Positions 9,559 to 30,757 of a stretch of DNA of 30,757 nt are shown here, in pieces (the first letter of the stretch is position 1; each line of letters starts with the position of its first letter). The stretch comes from Ichthyophonus hoferi (lineage: Eukaryota; Opisthokonta; Ichthyosporea; Ichthyophonida; Ichthyophonidae), in contig NAOQ01000137.1 of the NCBI GenBank assembly GCA_002751075.1, forward strand, positions 66,633-97,389, in the 5' to 3' direction. The notes beneath the pieces are model-generated. The model saw only the letters and a program-made list of their open reading frames with translations. It was not told where the DNA came from and ran no database searches. A program made the position numbers and the translations under genes.

Positions 9559-9903
9559 TCAGCTTAAAGGAGCATTAATATAGGTAATATAGGTAATATA
9601 GGTAATATATGTGTAATGTAGATCTATCCTGCAATACAATATTAATAGTTTATATTCTTTGTGATTTAGTAAAAGACTCCACAAAAATATTTTCATAATA
9701 TTTAGGATTTTAGCAATTATATTAAAATTAATTGCGAAGTTAATTGCTGTAAGCCAACAAAAAACATAACCTACGGCTAGTCCTAAGTATGCAATAACAC
9801 TTGAAATTGTTGCAATGTGAATGAATTTGAAGAGAGGGCCTACGCAATGTTTTCCCGGAAGCAAAACATCTAATAAGCAAGAGCTAAGAAAGTTCAACTG
9901 CAT
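9559..9903 (-). CDS. Doubtful small hydrophobic ORF (114 codons)
   Basis: Single open frame from ATG 9903. It has two or three apolar stretches (IATISSVIAYLGLAVGYVFC; NIMKIFLWSLLL) that could span membranes. The C-terminus is translated simple repeat (ITYITYITYI), which argues against a real gene. No family recognised. Confidence 0.2.
   Translation of the reverse strand: MQLNFLSSCLLDVLLPGKHCVGPLFKFIHIATISSVIAYLGLAVGYVFCWLTAINFAINFNIIAKILNIMKIFLWSLLLNHKEYKLLILYCRIDLHYTYITYITYITYINAPLS
9578..9609. repeat. 10-bp tandem repeat
   Basis: Three to four copies of taatataggt. Confidence 0.8.
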
Positions 9904-10623
9904 TCTTGGTAAAACTTAAAGGTAACGAAACGTAATCAAATATATATATATCAGGACATCACACTGGGCATATTAGTCAGCCTGTACATGCTGCATATAA
10001 CATTAGCAGAGCTATTGGAAGTAGACTAAAATATACAATGGCGAAAATCAGTCAAGGAGTTTTTTATTATTAAAATAGGTAGAACATTTGCAAGTGTACT
10101 CGAAAACATGCTATGTTGGAATAATATATATATATATATCTTTCCGTAATTGTAACATTGTTATTTATTATTAAAAGTTTATCAATAGATTCATACCATA
10201 GGTAAACTTTTATAACGTTATAAACCTATAACGTGTGTTATTCGTGCTTTCTTAGAATTATTTTTGTCTAGCCAGAAAAATAGTACCTATATAGCCCATC
10301 AATACAACTAGTAGAATGTAATCTAAAATAAGTCATAACTGGTTAATGACATTAGTGATTTACAATGGAGATAGTATATACGTTTTCTAATACATAAAAG
10401 ACTTGTTTCTTTTCATTAAGAGGCAAGTAACCCTAACTGTTTTCAACGAGTATATGGGAGGCTTTTTCTTTCCATAGGCAAGACATATGATAGTCTAGCC
10501 TACGGTCAAGGTCTGTCCCCACAACAGCGTATTAATGTCCATTAATGTTGTATAGATGCCAACTGATAGTTCAAATATGTTTCGCCAACATTTTATCAAC
10601 AGTAATAATATAATATCAAAAAA

Positions 10624-10629
10624 TTTAAT
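10624..10629 (-). promoter_or_regulatory. Poly(A) signal ATTAAA for the beta-galactosidase gene
   Basis: TTTAAT on the plus strand reads ATTAAA on the minus strand, about 100 bases past the stop and followed by T-rich sequence. It is a common variant hexamer at a suitable distance. Confidence 0.4.
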
Positions 10630-10730
10630 CAGCATATCCAAGAGATGTATTAAAGTTCAAAGTAACATTTGCCATAAGAACAGGGTATTATATGATCAGG
10701 AACACGATCATATGCTTGGCTATAAATAAA

Positions 10731-29550
<18,820 letters not shown>

Positions 29551-30757
29551 CTATGTAAGATAGAATTATAATAGAAAAATAAATAGAAGTAAGAATGGGG
29601 AGAGTTGGAGGAAGATAGAGGAAGAGGAAGATGGAGGGAGAGGGAAGTGTAGGAAGCTGGAGGAAGATTGGTGTTAATATGTACTTCAGATTTGGGAGGT
29701 GCGGCATACCTATCAAATGCTTTGGTTGATGTATTAAACATTTAATGCACTATTCTTTTAAATCTTAAATATAACTGGCTATAATAACCTTAAAAAACAT
29801 AGGAATAATTTGCTAAGTCGGGCTCTGAAAGATGGAATGGTAGTATAATAATAATAATATGATAGATAATATTTAATGTGGTATGATTATTGGATTACAA
29901 ATGTAAACATTCATTGTGATTACCTTTCTTCGTTATTTAGTAGATACAGAAGATATGTACTATTATACCACGGGAAAAATCAATTGGAGCTAAATACATT
30001 TAAAAGTTTAAAAACTACAGGGAAAGCGCAAGGTACTTATTTTAAAAGACAACACGTACATGAAAATAACTTCAGCATATGTAAGCATTCTTAATAGATA
30101 GGACTAAGGAAAAGTAGGGTTAATTGATCTATGGTACTGGGTTAGACAACATGCCTATGACAGATATGTATAAACATATAATAAAAATACTTTATAACAC
30201 CATAAGATTATTGTTTGAAATCATGTACGGCTATGGGCGTGACGATGTTGATAATAATAATAGCAAGAGTAGTAATAATAGGATTTTTAATACTAATCCT
30301 ACTACTACAAATAATAATACTAATATCTTTCATGCAAATCAAAAAAGGATTTGAGAACATTGAAATGTGTGACAAAGAGAAAGGGGTATAGAAAAGAAGC
30401 ATTGTAAAGGGGAAGAGGGAGTATTAAGAGGAGGAGGGGATAATGAACAAATGGGCCAAAAAGATTAGCCGATGTTTCGTGAAAAATAATAACACAACAT
30501 GAAAGAGAGTACAATAAGGTTAGGAAACAATACGAGCAAAGACTTAAACTTGGCGACCCATTTATGGATTTCTCAAAAAAAAAAAAAAAAAGAAGTAGAC
30601 GGAGTAAGAAATAAGGAGGAAATAAAGAAAAAACAAAATAGGTACGGTAGTGTAAGGGTAGGTAACTTTTTAGTTTGTGTTGTAAGAAAACGAAATATAT
30701 AGTTAATTAGGTAGTTTACTATATTCCACGATAGTACATATATTAGAGTAGTATAAA
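29551..30757. other. Region upstream of the beta-galactosidase gene, no supported gene
   Basis: Holds a purine-rich tract, AAT-rich runs near 29845-29860 and 30250-30320, and a poly(A) run near 30577. Short open frames (for example 29876-30094 and 30124-30354 plus; 29741 minus) lack family likeness or compatible splice phase. The promoter or a missing first exon could be here. Confidence 0.5.
29585..29668. repeat. Purine-rich (GGAAGA)n tract
   Basis: Nearly pure purine on the plus strand, so a long pyrimidine tract precedes exon 1 of the minus-strand beta-galactosidase. That fits an intron 3' end or promoter. Confidence 0.7.

Larger units (their letters stand above)
8909..10730. other. Intergenic region between beta-galactosidase and p53-family genes
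   Basis: Strongly AT-rich with two GC-rich islands (about 9070-9083 and 9521-9550), CCAAT words (for example 'ccaatcggag' at 9486), a 10-bp repeat, and one doubtful ORF. It probably holds the p53 promoter and the beta-galactosidase 3' end. Confidence 0.6.

Noticed and set aside
30124-30354. Plus-strand ORF with Asn-rich tail
   Set aside because: The tail is an AAT/AATACT microsatellite, and nothing upstream or downstream supports a gene.

Overview
The window is AT-rich, intron-rich eukaryotic DNA carrying parts of three protein-coding genes. A clear p53-family gene points to a metazoan or a close relative. The compact genes, many introns of a few hundred bases and dense simple repeats would fit an early-branching animal such as a sponge, but the organism is inferred, not read. 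I see no virus-like or transposon coding sequence, no tRNA or rRNA gene, and no CRISPR array.

Layout, left to right. (1) Positions 86-1442, plus strand: the last two exons of a gene for an acidic coiled-coil protein. Its C-terminal heptads resemble the BICD/BICDR dynein cargo-adaptor family (tentative). Its 5' part lies off the left edge. (2) Positions 1443-2775: tail-to-tail intergenic DNA with a poly(A) signal. (3) Positions 2776 to about 8525 (possibly 8908), minus strand: a p53/p63/p73-family gene. It has an acidic N-terminus, a full DNA-binding domain with all four zinc ligands, a tetramerisation helix and a basic, Ser/Pro-rich tail, but no SAM domain. (4) About 8909-10730: intergenic DNA with a GC-rich E2F-like site and a doubtful small membrane-protein ORF. 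(5) Positions 10731-29550, minus strand: a very long gene, at least 30 exons, for a LacZ-type glycoside hydrolase family 2 beta-galactosidase of about 1,109 residues as read. All catalytic and metal-binding residues are present. (6) Positions 29551-30757: no gene I can support; the 5' end of the beta-galactosidase message probably lies here or beyond the window.

Exons were assembled by hand: open frame, GT..AG borders, matching phase at each junction, and colinearity with remembered family sequences. In the beta-galactosidase 24 of 29 introns are phase 0, whereas the p53 gene has mixed phases. Introns hold pentanucleotide (ATACT) and tetranucleotide satellites, a 33-bp-period minisatellite, local tandem duplications that include splice-site sequence, and many CCAAT/ATTGG words. 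The three genes have no evident shared pathway. The beta-galactosidase and p53 genes are head-to-tail on the minus strand but are 1.8 kb or more apart and look independently transcribed.
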